A stretch of 64,000 bases of DNA from Leptodactylus fallax (taxonomy: Eukaryota; Chordata; Amphibia; Anura; Leptodactylidae): positions 2,647,001 through 2,711,000 of the forward strand of contig CAMRHE010000156.1 in the NCBI GenBank assembly GCA_947044405.1. Reading direction: 5' to 3'. The translations under genes and the position numbers were made by a program. Below are positions 9,958-20,570 of the stretch, in pieces. Positions within the stretch are counted from its first letter, which is position 1. Each line of letters starts with the position of its first letter. The notes under the pieces are model-generated. The model was not told where the DNA came from and did not search any database. It worked only from the letters and a program-made list of their open reading frames with translations.

Positions 9958-10403
9958 AGGGGCGCACAGGGAAGTTATTAGTTTAAAGATGCACTTGGGA
10001 GTATTATTTATTATGGGGGGGGTTATATCATATATTTTATAATTGGGGGTAGCAGCAGGATGGGGGCTTTGTGTAGGTGAGGACAATATGGGTCAGGTGC
10101 CTGGAAAAGTAAGGAGCAAAAGATGTCTGTGTTGCAAACTTTACAGAGACTGGAAGAAGTGGTCATGGCCGTCCAGATGAAAGAGATGGGGAATGTGAAC
10201 GATTAGTCAGAGACGTCACCTGTAAGTCACTAAATATTACTGCCCTGTAATCACCTAAATCGTCTGCAGAGCCCTGTGTACAGCCGCTATATATCACTAT
10301 ACGCTCACTGCATACTGATAGTATCTGTATACGAACATGTCCAAATAGGGGGCCCACTTGGACATGTTTGCCCCGCTGTGCTGAACCCCTAGCTATGCCT
10401 CTG
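9958..10403 (-). mobile_element. hAT-like element end
   Basis: On the minus strand the sequence begins CAGAGGCATAGCTAGGGG at 10403, similar to CAGAGGTTTAGCTAG at 28979 and CAGGGACGTAACTAG at 25875. It cuts the Harbinger transposase frame exactly at 10404. The other end may lie near 8000, with the TTAA repeat and the Tc1 fragment inserted within it. No transposase was seen. Confidence 0.4.
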
Positions 10404-10652
10404 ACTGGAAGAAATGCGCTGTAGCAGTTCATCAAAACTCGAGACAGACATCCGCAAGTAGTCAAAGAATTTGTCAGGATGTACACGCAGCTCCTGATAC
10501 AGTGTGGAATACACGCCACGTGACATCCTCGCTGATGTTATGGGGTGGACCCAGTAGCGACGACGTCTACGCTCTCTCTGCTGTTGCCTTTGCTCACTGC
10601 GCATCCTCAGCATGAAGTAGTTAAAACCGAAAGTGACGTGAGCAGGCAACAT
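10404..10652 (-). pseudogene. PIF/Harbinger transposase, N-terminal exon
   Basis: On the minus strand from the ATG at 10652 the protein has a basic stretch (ERRRRRYWVHPI) followed by VYSTLYQELRVHPDKFFDYL and RMSVSSFDELLQRISSS. This is the typical start of HARBI1-like transposases (R.YWVHP...G....L...L..HP..FF.Y.RMS...FD.LL). The homology stops at 10404, where a hAT-like end begins, so the DDE catalytic domain is missing. The MADF-like exons at 7.4-7.9 kb are the usual partner gene, in opposite orientation. Confidence 0.75.
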
Positions 10653-10654
10653 GG

Positions 10655-10836
10655 CAGGCAGAAATTAAATTGAAGAGCGTCCACACAAATGAATCCTCTC
10701 CTTGTGAAAGCTGGATAAAAGCAGGCAGAAATTCAGAGTAGGCACTAAAGAGTCTCCTTGTAATAGCTGTCTAGAAGCAGGCAGAAATTCTATTGAAGAG
10801 CGTAGACAAGAATGATCCTCTCCCTGTGAAATCCGG
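10655..10836. repeat. Short tandem repeat, ~60 bp x 3
   Basis: CAGGCAGAAATT recurs at 10655, 10722 and 10778, each followed by related sequence (TTGAAGAGCG, CTCTCC(T)TGTGAAA). It lies just upstream of the Harbinger transposase exon. Confidence 0.6.
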
Positions 10837-11764
10837 CTCCAATTGGATAAGATAAAATATCTCTACCATATTTATAGTCTTCTTCTTTAAGAAAAAAAAA
10901 AAAAAAACGAAGGGCAAAATGGACAAGAACGGAGACCAAACGGTTACCAAACGGACACATTTTAAACGGATATGCATTTGCTATCTGCATAAACAGACGG
11001 ATTCATGTCTCCGCTTGGAAACCGTTTGCAATCCGTATGTGCACCAATCTGTTTATGTTTTGAAATGGAATTCATGCAAATGGATAGCATGCGCAGATGT
11101 GAGCCGGGACTATGAGATAGTGAAGGAGGCTGTCAGGGAATGACTCACTAAGCCCGGTCACCAGTGCTGTAGGAGTGTCCAGGCACTCTGGGTTGCTTCC
11201 ACCCAACACACTATTTCATGTTTTGTGTTGTAGAATGAATAAAGTCAGTCATTTGCATTGTCTGACGGGTTGCTTAATACTGATCAGTAAAATTCATTCT
11301 TGGCTCTCACTATACAGCACATGCAAATATTTCACTTGATGGCAAACTTCTAAACTGTCACCAACATAAAATTAGTTTTCAGCAGCAGTTTGGCCTAGCT
11401 CTTGCCTCTGTTTCTGTCTTGGGGTCCTGTCAGCAGCCTTTTAACTGCTTCTTCCTTTGGTCTAGCCACACAGTAGCGTACATTAAGCAGCAGCAAGATG
11501 CTACAGGATTATTGGTCACTGGGGCCCCTGAATGTGATTGAGAAGATGGAGCCCAAGGAGGAAGGATTCTGTTTTACCTGACTCTTCATCTACTGTAGAT
11601 GTCATCTCCGTTGCCCAATGTCTGCAATATATAAAAATAAACTGGGTCATTTCTTAAATAATTTACCCAGTATATTATGACGCATAGCCTGGTTGCGATG
11701 CTGGACAATGAGAGTACTATACTATGCCAAGGTGAGTTGGGGGCCCACCTGATTGGAAATGATG
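10837..11764. other. No gene recognised
   Basis: Contains a short A run at about 10893 and otherwise mixed sequence. The 74-codon plus frame at 10919-11143 has no recognised product. Confidence 0.3.
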
Positions 11765-12341
11765 CACTGCATTTATTGCTTCAGTGAGTAGTAAGTGGTT
11801 AATCTGGTGCCACCTGCCATGCCATCAGAGTAATGTTCTGGTTTGGCTAGTCTTTGCCCTAGGTCCCCTAAAAATTATGGTAGTTTTTGTCATTATAATG
11901 CCATGACTTGTCCTAATGGCATTGTATGCCTAGGTTAATATAAGCTGTAGAGAAATGGCAGCTCACCATACAACTGCATGGTGAGAATGTCGGCCCATCC
12001 CTAGTGAAATCTAATAAAACCCACTACTATAGAGAATGCATTTATTACTGCCTCATAGGTGGTAATTTCTAGATAACCAGCTATTCTGATCCCCAGTCCA
12101 TGCACGTAATGTTCTGGCTTGGCCATGTTTTTTGTTGCTGTTGTGTTGGCTGTTCCCAGTCCTAATGTTAAATCTAGACAAGTTGGTCCAGGGTCTTATA
12201 CTGATTGCCATTCTGGAATTGGGAAGGAATTAGCCTCATGGGGTTTTTTACCTTCCTCTGGATCAACATTGTAGAGTTATAGTCTTCAGCCAACCTCATC
12301 TACTAGGTCACTACAACTCATAGTAAATTAACCTTATAATA
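11765..12341 (+). repeat. Diverged local repeat units (left block)
   Basis: Segments with TTCTGGYTTGGC...TGCCCTAG and TCACCATACAACTGCATGGT occur at about 11772-11990 and 12043-12180, and again at 13016-13070 and 17375-17640. The block 12183-12280 (TTGGTCCAGGGTCTTATACT and TCATGGGGTTTTTTACCTTC) is the uninterrupted paralogue of the sequence split by the LTR element at 13168-17208. Confidence 0.65.
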
Positions 12342-12345
12342 AACT

Positions 12346-13008
12346 TGTTAGGGAATTGCCTGTTAAGCAATTCCCCAGTAGCTGCTGCTGGAACCTTGGA
12401 GGAAGGGGAAAGACGAAGACAGTGAGCCCTTATGCTAGACCCACCCCGAAGTCCCTACCTACTTGCATCAACTACCCTAACCAGTAGAGGACAACTGGGC
12501 AACAGTCCCTTCCTATAATAAGTGAAACACTGAAAATGGATAAGACTAACAACAATAACGGGTGGTCAAACTAGCAATGGGGTCGGAACCAGACGGGCAA
12601 CAAGGTACAAAATCGGAATCCAAAAGAGTAGTCAAGAGAGAAAAGCGAAGGTCAGAATATAGATAATCAGAAAAGAAATTAATAAGCTAGCACGCTCTAA
12701 GAGACTAATAGCAAGCACCCATGAGAGGACTATTGGGCTGTATATAGGAAGCCCAGAATCTGCCCCAGGTGTGATGGGAAGGCAAGTTGTCAATCATAGA
12801 GCAACAACGTTAACAAGTTGTAGTTAAGTAAGCCAGAAGGGACTCACAGTACTGGCTGGACTGATACACTGCAATGAACTCTCAGCTGTGCTAAAACAGA
12901 ATACAACAGGAAGCCCAGGAGCAGGGGATCATAAGTGGACATGCCTCCTGCACCATAGCATGCGGCTGAAGGATGGCACAGAAGTCCGAACAGGCAAGGA
13001 TGTTAAAA
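12346..13008 (-). mobile_element. Probable solo LTR
   Basis: About 660 bp, flanked by AACT at 12342-12345 and 13009-13012. Read on the minus strand it starts near TTAACATCCTTGCCTG and ends CAATTCCCTAACA. It interrupts the local repeat described at 11765. No internal region or second LTR was found nearby. Confidence 0.5.
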
Positions 13009-13167
13009 AACTGTAGAGAAATTACTATTGACAGTACAACTGCATGGTTGGAATATGGGCCCACCCCTAGTCTAAGCTGGATATGTACAGGCTGCTAGAG
13101 CATGAGCTTCATGCTGTTTTTTTACTGTAAGTGGGGTTTTAGATTTGCTAGAATAGTTGATCCAGGG

Positions 13168-13594
13168 TGTAAGTATGTGAGCCAGAGGGCGCTGTTGAGC
13201 AACCCAGGCCAGACCAGAAAAGGCTCTCAGCCACGCCTTTGGGGTGTGGCACGTAACTCCAGAGGGGCTGGAGTGTCCTGCAGGAAGCAGGAAGCAGTGG
13301 ACCAGCTAGGACAGACAGAGAGGGTCTGTCCCAGAGGGCTGGCGTCCACAGAGGACTGTTGCTAGAGCTGAGTAACAGTCAGGACAGTTAGGGGCTCAAG
13401 GAGTGAGTTAGGCCCTAACTGTGGCATAGGTTTTGTTTGTTGTTTTGTTATGTTGCCCTTAAGCTGTAATAAAGCCACTTTGTTTTAAATTGGCACCGTC
13501 TGAACGCTGTCTCACCGGCGCCCAGTACCACCAACCACCGCTGTTGGGACCAGGAAAAGCCACCATTTGAGTTTAATTCCCCCAAGCTGTCACA
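13168..13594 (+). repeat. 5' LTR of the capture element (427 bp)
   Basis: Repeated at 16789-17208. It carries an AATAAA signal at 13468-13473. It has an extra AGGAAGC unit (GGAAGCAGGAAGCAG) compared with the 3' copy. Confidence 0.9.
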
Positions 13595-13596
13595 TA

Positions 13597-13615
13597 TGGT
13601 GGAGAATGCGGGCAT
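13597..13615 (+). other. Primer-binding site, tRNA-Ala type
   Basis: TGGTGGAGAATGCGGGCAT lies 2 bp after the 5' LTR. It is complementary, with one mismatch, to the remembered 3' end of vertebrate tRNA-Ala(AGC). Confidence 0.75.
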
Positions 13616-14088
13616 AAAGAGATCCACGCAAGTCCTGGAAGACAAGTGGTTGGTGACTGCAGTACTGCTAAGTGTGCATTGTGGCCTACAGCTGGAAGAA
13701 ATCTGTGATTTCAACTGAAGAAACCCAGGGAGGGGTGAGTGAATTGCAACATAGCAAGGTTTGTGAAAAAAACTGGTGAAAGTAAAAACTCTGGATGAGG
13801 AATCCAGGGAATGGACTTTGTGTATACTGTGGCACAGAAGTCTGTGAAATGTTTGCTGAAGGCAAGAAAGTATGCAATGTGTATAGAAGATGGATATTGC
13901 AAACAGTCTATGTGAAAGGCTATGGTGCCATGTTGATGTTTTCTGTGGAAGACAGAAGAAAATGCTGGTTGTTGTAGTGCCACATAAGTTAACTGTGTGA
14001 ATACAGGTGACTGCAGAAGATAGCAAGAAGTTGCAGCCGGTTGAACCCAAGGTTGCAGTGGAATATTGTGTAATCTTGTTAGTAAACC
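13616..14088 (+). other. Leader between primer site and the chimeric frame
   Basis: Non-coding by inspection: several short upstream ATGs and no gag-like frame. A long minus-strand open frame covers it, but it extends into the LTR and shows no domain. Confidence 0.5.
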
Positions 14089-14820
14089 ATGGGCAAGAAA
14101 AAGAGAATTTCAGCTTGTAATAAAGCAGAGAAGTTATGCACAGGTGTATTAGTGCAGCAGTCTGAATGCAGAGAGACACAAAACCCGGAACAGATCAGGT
14201 GGAATGCAAGTAAAGATAATGGGTTGCATGATGGTGACTCAATTTTTCTAAAGCACCTCTGTTCTATGATGGAATATGTCCCTGCTGAGTGTGTGTCTCA
14301 TAATGGAGTACAAAGCGCCAAAGATGAAAATGTTATGGTGCAGCAGCTTCAAGATGAGAATAAAACCATCAGGTTCATTGATGAGGATAAAATATCTGAT
14401 TGGAAATGGCAACTTGAGGTATTAGAAAAAGAGAACCTTAAGTTGAACTTGAAGTTAAAGAAAGATCTTGAAACTATAAAGAGTTCATATCCTAGTCATT
14501 GTGAAAATGTGGTACTGGGTTTGCCTGGAATGGACTGTGTGACTGAGAAGGAGTTTGCAGAAATGAAATGTGCTCTATCTAATGAAGTTATACAGAGTGT
14601 AGAGCAAAAGCAAGTGCTTGAGAAGCAATTGCAGGATTTAAAGGAGCAGCATGTCCAAGACTCCATTGTCAAAGAGAGTGTCATTGAAAAATTAAGAGAT
14701 GAGCTTGATACTGCTAAACAAAGAGAAAGGGAACTCAAAGCTAGAATATGTAGCCTGGAGAGGGCGCTGTCAGGATCTTGTGAAGATAATGAGAAGTTGT
14801 CTGTTTTGGTGCAAAATAAA

Positions 14821-15590
14821 GACAAAGAATTGAATAATGTCACAGGGCTTCTTTCTCAAGCAGACAGCGAGTTTATCAAATTTTCCAAAGATTTTTCTAC
14901 ACTAGAATCTCAGCTTCAGGACACTCAGGAACTTTTGCAAGAAGAAACTTGTCAGAAGCTTGACCTTAGTACAAAACTAAAACAAATGGAAGATGAGAAA
15001 AATGGTTTCCTTGAGCAACTAGAGGAAGAGGAGATAGCAAAAAGAGATTTGACAAAGCAGATTTCAACACTACAGGCTCAGGCGACTGATATGAAGAAAA
15101 AAATGAAAGACAGTATTGGATCCTTGGACTCTGTTGAAGAACTAAAGGAAAAGTTGCAAAAGGAGCTAGAAGCTACAAATCAACGGTTTGAGGAGAAGGT
15201 TGCTGCTTATGACAAACTTGAGAAGACGAAAATTAGAGTGCAGCAGGAACTAGAAGATGTAGGTGTAGATCGTGATCATCAACGTCGGATGGTGTCAAAT
15301 TTGGAAAGGAAGCAGAAAAAAGTTTGATCAGCTGCTTGGTGAAGAGAAGACTCTTTCTGCTAGATATGCAGAGGAACGTGACCGTGCTGAAGCAGAGGCC
15401 CTTGAATTGAAGGCCGAGTTAGAGAGGCTTAACAAGCAACTGTGCACTGAAATGGAGACTTTGGTTAGCTCCAAGGATGAAGTTGAGAAAAACCTGGAAT
15501 CTGTGCAGATATTGTATGAGAACAAAGGTAATGCTTATGACAAGCTGGAAAAGGCCAAGAGAGAATTGGACCTCCAGATAGAAGACATGA
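14821..15590 (+). other. MYH9: MYH9-like myosin tail segment inside the capture element
   Basis: The match to non-muscle myosin heavy chain is strongest at [28 protein letters not shown] and [12 protein letters not shown], across the one-base frameshift. About 20 residues of the normal tail are missing in frame after AEAEA, where the sequence goes straight to [10 protein letters not shown]. Motor domain, neck and tail end are absent. Assignment to MYH9 rather than MYH10 or MYH11 rests on the GLLSQ and KDFS..ESQLQD stretches. The symbol marks the likely source gene, not this locus. Confidence 0.8.
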
Positions 15591-16312
15591 AGATTCAGTT
15601 TGAGGGAAACCTGTCTAATTTGTCTGCTGAGATTGTAGATCTAAAAATGCTTGTTGCTAAACTAAAGGTGCAAGTGAACCAGCAAGAGGAAATTGCACGC
15701 ATCAAGAAACAGCTGGAGTTTCAGATGGATCAAGTAAAGCGCGAGTCAGAAATAAAGTTGGAAGAGCGCACTGTTCAGATAGCACAGTTAAAAACCGAAG
15801 TGGAATCTAAAAGAGAAGAATTGGATCGATTGCAGCAGTCTCTATCCAATACTGAACAGTCGGCATCTGCCCTATCTTCAAAGCTGTCAGCACTAGAAGC
15901 TGAGAAGGATTCACTGCAGAACCTGTTAACCTCTAAAGAATCAGAGCTGCAAGGTGCACTAGTAAAGACTGAGATGGAAGCGGCACAGAAAAATGTCGCA
16001 GTAAAGAAAGTTCTGGAGCTGGAATCAGAGATTTGTGCTCTACAGAAGGCGTTAGAATTGGAAAAAGCTGCCAGCATAGAGGCAGAGAAAGGAGAATCAT
16101 TAAGTCAGACAGACATGAGTGACCTGTCCAATGATGTGACAGTTGTTAAAGACATGCCAGAAAATGTAGTTCAGCGTGATCTATTATGTAAGGGTGTACA
16201 GTATGGCCCTCGTGCAGAAGGAGAAGATATTGCAGTACAGAGCTTGTGTATCTCAAACAAAGAGGAGAGCAAGAAGCCTATGTCTCCTAAACTTCTAAGC
16301 CTTGATGGTGAT

Positions 16313-16621
16313 GGCAAAGTTTGCTTTGAGATGAAGCTTACGGAAAAAGTTCCCGTGATACAGTTATACTCTAAAGACATTGATGTGCATGAAGTACGTG
16401 TTAGTTGGTCTCTGAGCTCCTGTGAATTCATGATAGGTGAAGATGAAGATTTTTACGGCTATTCACTAAAGGGATCAAAGTCATGCAATGGGATGGTTGA
16501 AGACTATGGAGAGAAATGGGATGAAAATGATGTGATCCCCTGTATGGCGAATTGTGAAGGTGATGAAGAAAAACTTGCCTCTGCACAGAATGGCCAGGAT
16601 CTTGACGTAGTAGTTAAAGTG
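16313..16621 (+). other. HNRNPU: hnRNP U-like SPRY segment inside the capture element
   Basis: [53 protein letters not shown] and NGQDL follow one another with the spacing of the hnRNP U SPRY domain. Only about 100 residues are present. The ATP-binding and RGG parts are absent. The symbol marks the likely source gene. Confidence 0.85.
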
Positions 16622-16775
16622 ATGAGAAACCGGAAGTGTCAAGTAACCGGAATCTGGAAGAAGAGACCCCAGATTGTGACTACTGGATAGACACTGGACA
16701 GGCCTACTTGGTTGAAGAGGGACTTCATCATAGGATGTCTCGCCCCATTGTAGCTCACCCCATGGGTAGTGAGCT

Positions 16776-16788
16776 GAGGGGGAGGGTA
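16776..16788 (+). other. Polypurine tract of the capture element
   Basis: GAGGGGGAGGG followed by TA abuts the 3' LTR. Confidence 0.75.
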
Positions 16789-17208
16789 TGTAAGTATGTG
16801 AGCCAGAGGGCGCTGTTGAGCGACCCAGGCCAGACCAGAAAAGGCTCTCAGCCACGCCTTTGGGGTGTGGCACGTAACTCCAGAGGGGCTGGAGTGTCCT
16901 GCAGGAAGCAGTGGACCAGCTAGGACAGACAGAGAGGGTCTGTCCCAGAGGGCTGGCGTCCACAGAGGACTGTTGCTAGAGCTGAGTAACAGTCAGGACA
17001 GTTAGGGGCTCAAGGAGTGAGTTAGGCCCTAACTGTGGCATAGGTTTTGTTTGTTGTTTTGTTATGTTGCCCTTAAGCTGTAATAAAGCCACTTTGTTTT
17101 AAATTGGCACCGTCTGAACGCTGTCTCACCGGCGCCCAGTACCACCAACCACCGCTGTTGGGACCAGGAAAAGCCACCATTTGAGTTTAATTCCCCCAAG
17201 CTGTCACA
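16789..17208 (+). repeat. 3' LTR of the capture element (420 bp)
   Basis: Near-identical to 13168-13594. The AATAAA is at 17082-17087. It is followed by AGGG, the target duplication. Confidence 0.9.
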
Positions 17209-17900
17209 AGGGTCTTGTACTAACTGCCAGTTTTGGAGTCGGAAAGGAGTTTTTTCCCATGACATGGGGCCATTAACATCAACCCCATGGGGTTTTTTGC
17301 CTTCCTCTGTTGTATTTGATGGCCCTGTCTTCATTTAACCACTATGTAACTGCGTGTACATACTACCCATATTACTGTCTCAGTGGGTGGCAACTTTTGG
17401 GTGACTGGTTATTCTGATTCCTACTCTAACACTATGACATCAGAGCAGCGTTCTGGTTTGGCTATTTCTTGCCCTAGTTCTAAAAATCTTGGTTGTTTTT
17501 GTCACTTGTTTTATTGTGATAATTGAGGGGTTATCACTTTAATACTGTGATGAGAGTGACTCCATCCCCCCTCCTAGCATGTATAATTTAATGATATCCT
17601 TTAGTAAGACCATTCACCATACAACTCTATGGTGAACATGTTGGTTTATCGATAATACTTCAGGGTAGGTAGTGGCTACATTCAGCATGTCTTGTTGCTT
17701 TGAGAATATTGGGGTAATGACTTGGCCTAGGACTAGTACCTCTAGTATAGACCAGTATGTTATTGTAGTGAATGATCTGCTCACTATACAACTCTATGGT
17801 GCATAAGTCTACCCTACATCTGAAGATGTTGGATTTCTTAAATTCTACTTCAATCACCTGCAGTTTCTGAAATATCACTAAGATCTGAAAGCTGAATCTA
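17209..17900 (+). repeat. Diverged local repeat units (right block)
   Basis: Continues the unit interrupted at 13167 (GGGTCTTGTACTAACTGCC, then CATGGGGTTTTTTGCCTTC). It then has further copies of the TTCTGGTTTGGC and CACCATACAACTCTATGGTG units seen at 11.8-12.2 kb. Confidence 0.6.
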
Positions 17901-18369
17901 CTACCAGACGAACGTCAAATAACCCTCACCTTACCATCATTGAATTAACATTTGTTGTGAGCAAGGATCTAGTGCCTAAAGCTGCCCCTTTCATTGTTAT
18001 GATATGGATCATAAGTCCCTCATTATGAATTCAAGCCTTTGTGTGGTGATGGATGGGGTGGTGGAGGGTACTATGTACTCATTAGGTTTAATATATCTGT
18101 ATATGGTTTGCATAGTATAGTACAGTACAGTTAGTTCTTAGAAAGATAATGCGTTACAGTGTGATGAAGAGACAAGCAGATGTAGACTAGGTGTGGATGG
18201 CTGTCATGACTTGCCCAATCCTGCAGGGTCACCAGATCTAGCTAACATTGAGGGGATGTGGCACAAGCTGCATGGGTCTCGTGTATCCACCTAAGGTCTG
18301 GGCAGTTCTATGGTAACTGGTATCAGACAGTGGTCAGTGTCACTACACTCTATCCACCACTCCTGCTGT
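17901..18369. other. No gene recognised
   Basis: Single-copy-looking sequence with no long frame and no recognised repeat. Confidence 0.3.
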
Positions 18370-19200
18370 GATTCTGTATGATCTGTAGATAAGAGCTGGA
18401 GTCCAACTTGTGGAGCTCCCTGAGGACGATGGTGGTGACTTCTGTAACATGTAGGATCTAGCAGCACGTGGTTGTTGGCCCCTGTTGGTCTTTGTGCTAC
18501 AAGTGGTGATGTTGCTTTTAGTATAGAGTACTTGTGCTGGGTGCATGGCGGCCAAGCTTCCAGCTGGAGCTTATTCCTATGCTAGTCCACATCTAAGCGA
18601 CATCACTACAAGCAGTATGGGGTTTGGCAAGGGCCAGAGATCATGTTCTGCTTGTTCTCGTACGTTATGGAAATCACTGCTTTTATTCTCAGGAGTTGGT
18701 ATTCCAGTTCTTATCTGTGGCAGATCTTTACCTGAGGGGTTCACTCCAGTGCCTACCCTGTTCAGGTTCAGTGAATCCCTTAAGTGGAAATCCAGTATAG
18801 ATAAGACCTGGAGTCTCACCTCATGGAGCTCCCTGAGGAAGATGGCAGTGACTTCTGTAGCATGTAGGAACAGTCAGCACATGGTTTTTGGCGCTTGTTG
18901 GTCTCTGTGTTACAAGTGGTGGTGTCGCTTTTAGTTTAGAGAACTTGTGCTGCATGCATTGTGGCCACGCTTCCGGCCGGAGCGTATTCCTATGCTAGTC
19001 CACATCTAAGTGACACCACTACGAGCAGTATGAGGTGTGACAAGGGCCCGAGATCATGTGCTGTTTGTTCCTGCAAGTTACAGGAATCCCTGCTTTCTTT
19101 CTCAGGGAGCTTCAAGAGTTGTTATTCCAGGTCTTATCCACACCAGATCTCCACTTGAGGGGTTCACTTTAGTACTTACACTGTTCAGATTATACAGCAT
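18370..19200 (+). repeat. Two tandem units of ~414 bp
   Basis: GGAGCTCCCTGAGGA(C/A)GATGG occurs near 18410 and 18824, and TATGCTAGTCCACATCTAAG near 18577 and 18992. The units differ by perhaps 15-20%. The open frame at 18545-18934 shows no domain. Confidence 0.75.
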
Positions 19201-20570
19201 CATGGTGGGAGTGTAGTGGCATTGACCAGCATCCAATATCAGTCGGAAGAAAACTGTTTGGCCTAAAGGTAGATGCTTGGGCTTGGTTTGGCCTTGCAGC
19301 AGATTGTCGGTGTTGTGTGGGAGGATGTTGGTGTGCTAAGAGTTAGCTTTTGTTTGCAATAGTGGTAAAATGCTCATTCCAAAAGTTAGTTTTGAAAAGT
19401 ATAATGGACCCCAAGTCTAAACCTTGATGTAGTGGAGCATTTTTGTTGGTCGGTTGTCATGTTTTTTTATTATAGCGTTCAAAAACTAAATTTACTGTAT
19501 AATGACATGAACTTACTTTCTGGTCTAGGCTTCTGCTTACTTCAGGATTAAAGAACATGTGACATGGACACCCAGCTGCACCTTAATATCATGTGTCAAC
19601 TGGAAAGATTTATTATTTCTATGAAATGTTTCAGTAACGGGTTTCCCATGAACATGACTAGATACAAATTCTGCATAGTTCAAGATTCTTGAACCATCTT
19701 GGTGGTGACAGTCTGTTTTTTGATTTGCCAATGAAAATGAGGACTTTTAGTGGTCTGTGACTTGTCAGAAACCCAGCTGTGACTTCCTCAGATCAGGCAG
19801 GGACACGGCACATGAAGGTAACCCGGCCACATTAAGTAAATCATGGCTGGTTTTCTTGCAGACCATAGAAAGTTCTTGCATTTATGGTCAAGACTCCAAA
19901 AGTCAAAATTCTAATTGTAATTATTGTATAAATTGTACATTTGTGTGTATTTTTGCTCAAATGTCTCCAGAAAAAAATTAAAGTGATAATTCTCAATGTC
20001 TTGTAATCGCTCTCTTAATTTTCTCAGATTTTTATCCTATTTAAGATTGCAAACAAAAGTGAAATTTCTTCTCCTCACTGCAGGTCTGCAAACTGCCAGT
20101 AATACTAATTGCCAGTATTTTGTAGGCACTGCAAAAGGACCCTTGTCAGTCATGTACAAGCGCCACATGTAAATGTGACTGGTCATAATAGCCTCCTGCA
20201 GGGTAGAAGCTGTGCAGGACTGAGCTAAGTGGGGGTGGGGGATGTAGATGTAGTAGAGCTGTGTGAGGTGGGGGATAATAAGGAGGTAGCAGAGCTGTGT
20301 GTGAAGTAAGATGATCATGGGCAGGATACAGCTGAAAAACACAACAAAGGCAGAATATAACTGAACTTTGTCACACTTGGAAAGTACAATAGTGGGGGTC
20401 CCATATGAGTCTCACCCAATAAGGGGTCAAAGTTTGGCAACCACCATTCTAGAGTAACCAAATACCAGGCCCACATAACAGGTTCTAGCCCTATCACTGG
20501 CAGCACAACACACATGTACAAAATATTTGGTCCTGAACCAGGTAAAATGGCCCAGTCCTGAAGTGGTTAA
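19201..20570. other. No gene recognised
   Basis: Around 19757-19870 there is weak similarity to the MITE core at 36480-36620 (TGTCAGAAACCCAGC, GACCATAGAAAGTT). The rest is unassigned. Confidence 0.3.

Larger units (their letters stand above)
14089..16690 (+). pseudogene. Chimeric coiled-coil / SPRY frame captured by the LTR element
   Basis: The ATG at 14089 is in good context (AACCATGGGC) after several upstream ATGs. Residues 1-244 (to 14820) are charged coiled coil of unidentified origin after a ~100-residue non-coil N terminus. 14821-15324 matches the tail of non-muscle myosin II heavy chain, nearest MYH9 ([39 protein letters not shown]). An extra A in the run at 15315-15325 shifts the frame and creates a stop at 15325-15327. 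The myosin match then continues in the next frame ([22 protein letters not shown]) to about 15590. After more coiled coil, 15931-16095 resembles an earlier part of the myosin tail. 16313-16621 matches the SPRY domain of hnRNP U, and the frame ends at 16690. There are no introns, so the source was mRNA. With the shift, products of 412 residues and a separate C-terminal part would result. Confidence 0.85.
13168..17208 (+). mobile_element. LTR element carrying captured host coding sequence
   Basis: The element is 4041 bp with a 427-bp 5' LTR and a 420-bp 3' LTR (TGTAAGTATG...CTGTCACA), AGGG on both sides, a tRNA-Ala-like primer site and a polypurine tract. Removing it joins TTGATCCAGGG to TCTTGTACT, which matches the unoccupied paralogue at 12183-12200. 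The interior has no gag, protease, reverse transcriptase or integrase. It has a ~490-bp leader and then a 2.6-kb intronless frame made of MYH9-like coiled coil and hnRNP U-like SPRY sequence. Only two LTR differences were noticed (one substitution and a 7-bp AGGAAGC duplication), so the insertion is young. Confidence 0.9.

Noticed and set aside
10163..10519. 118-codon minus frame next to the Harbinger exon
   Set aside because: It runs in a different frame from the transposase and crosses the hAT boundary at 10403.
13448..14179. 243-codon minus-strand open frame
   Set aside because: It lies across the end of the 5' LTR and the leader of the capture element. It is Ser/His/Cys-rich without any domain, and its beginning in the LTR is repeated at 17062-17334.
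14496..16077. Ser/Leu-rich minus-strand frames (14496-14843, 15775-16077)
   Set aside because: These are antisense shadows of Glu/Lys-rich coiled-coil codons.
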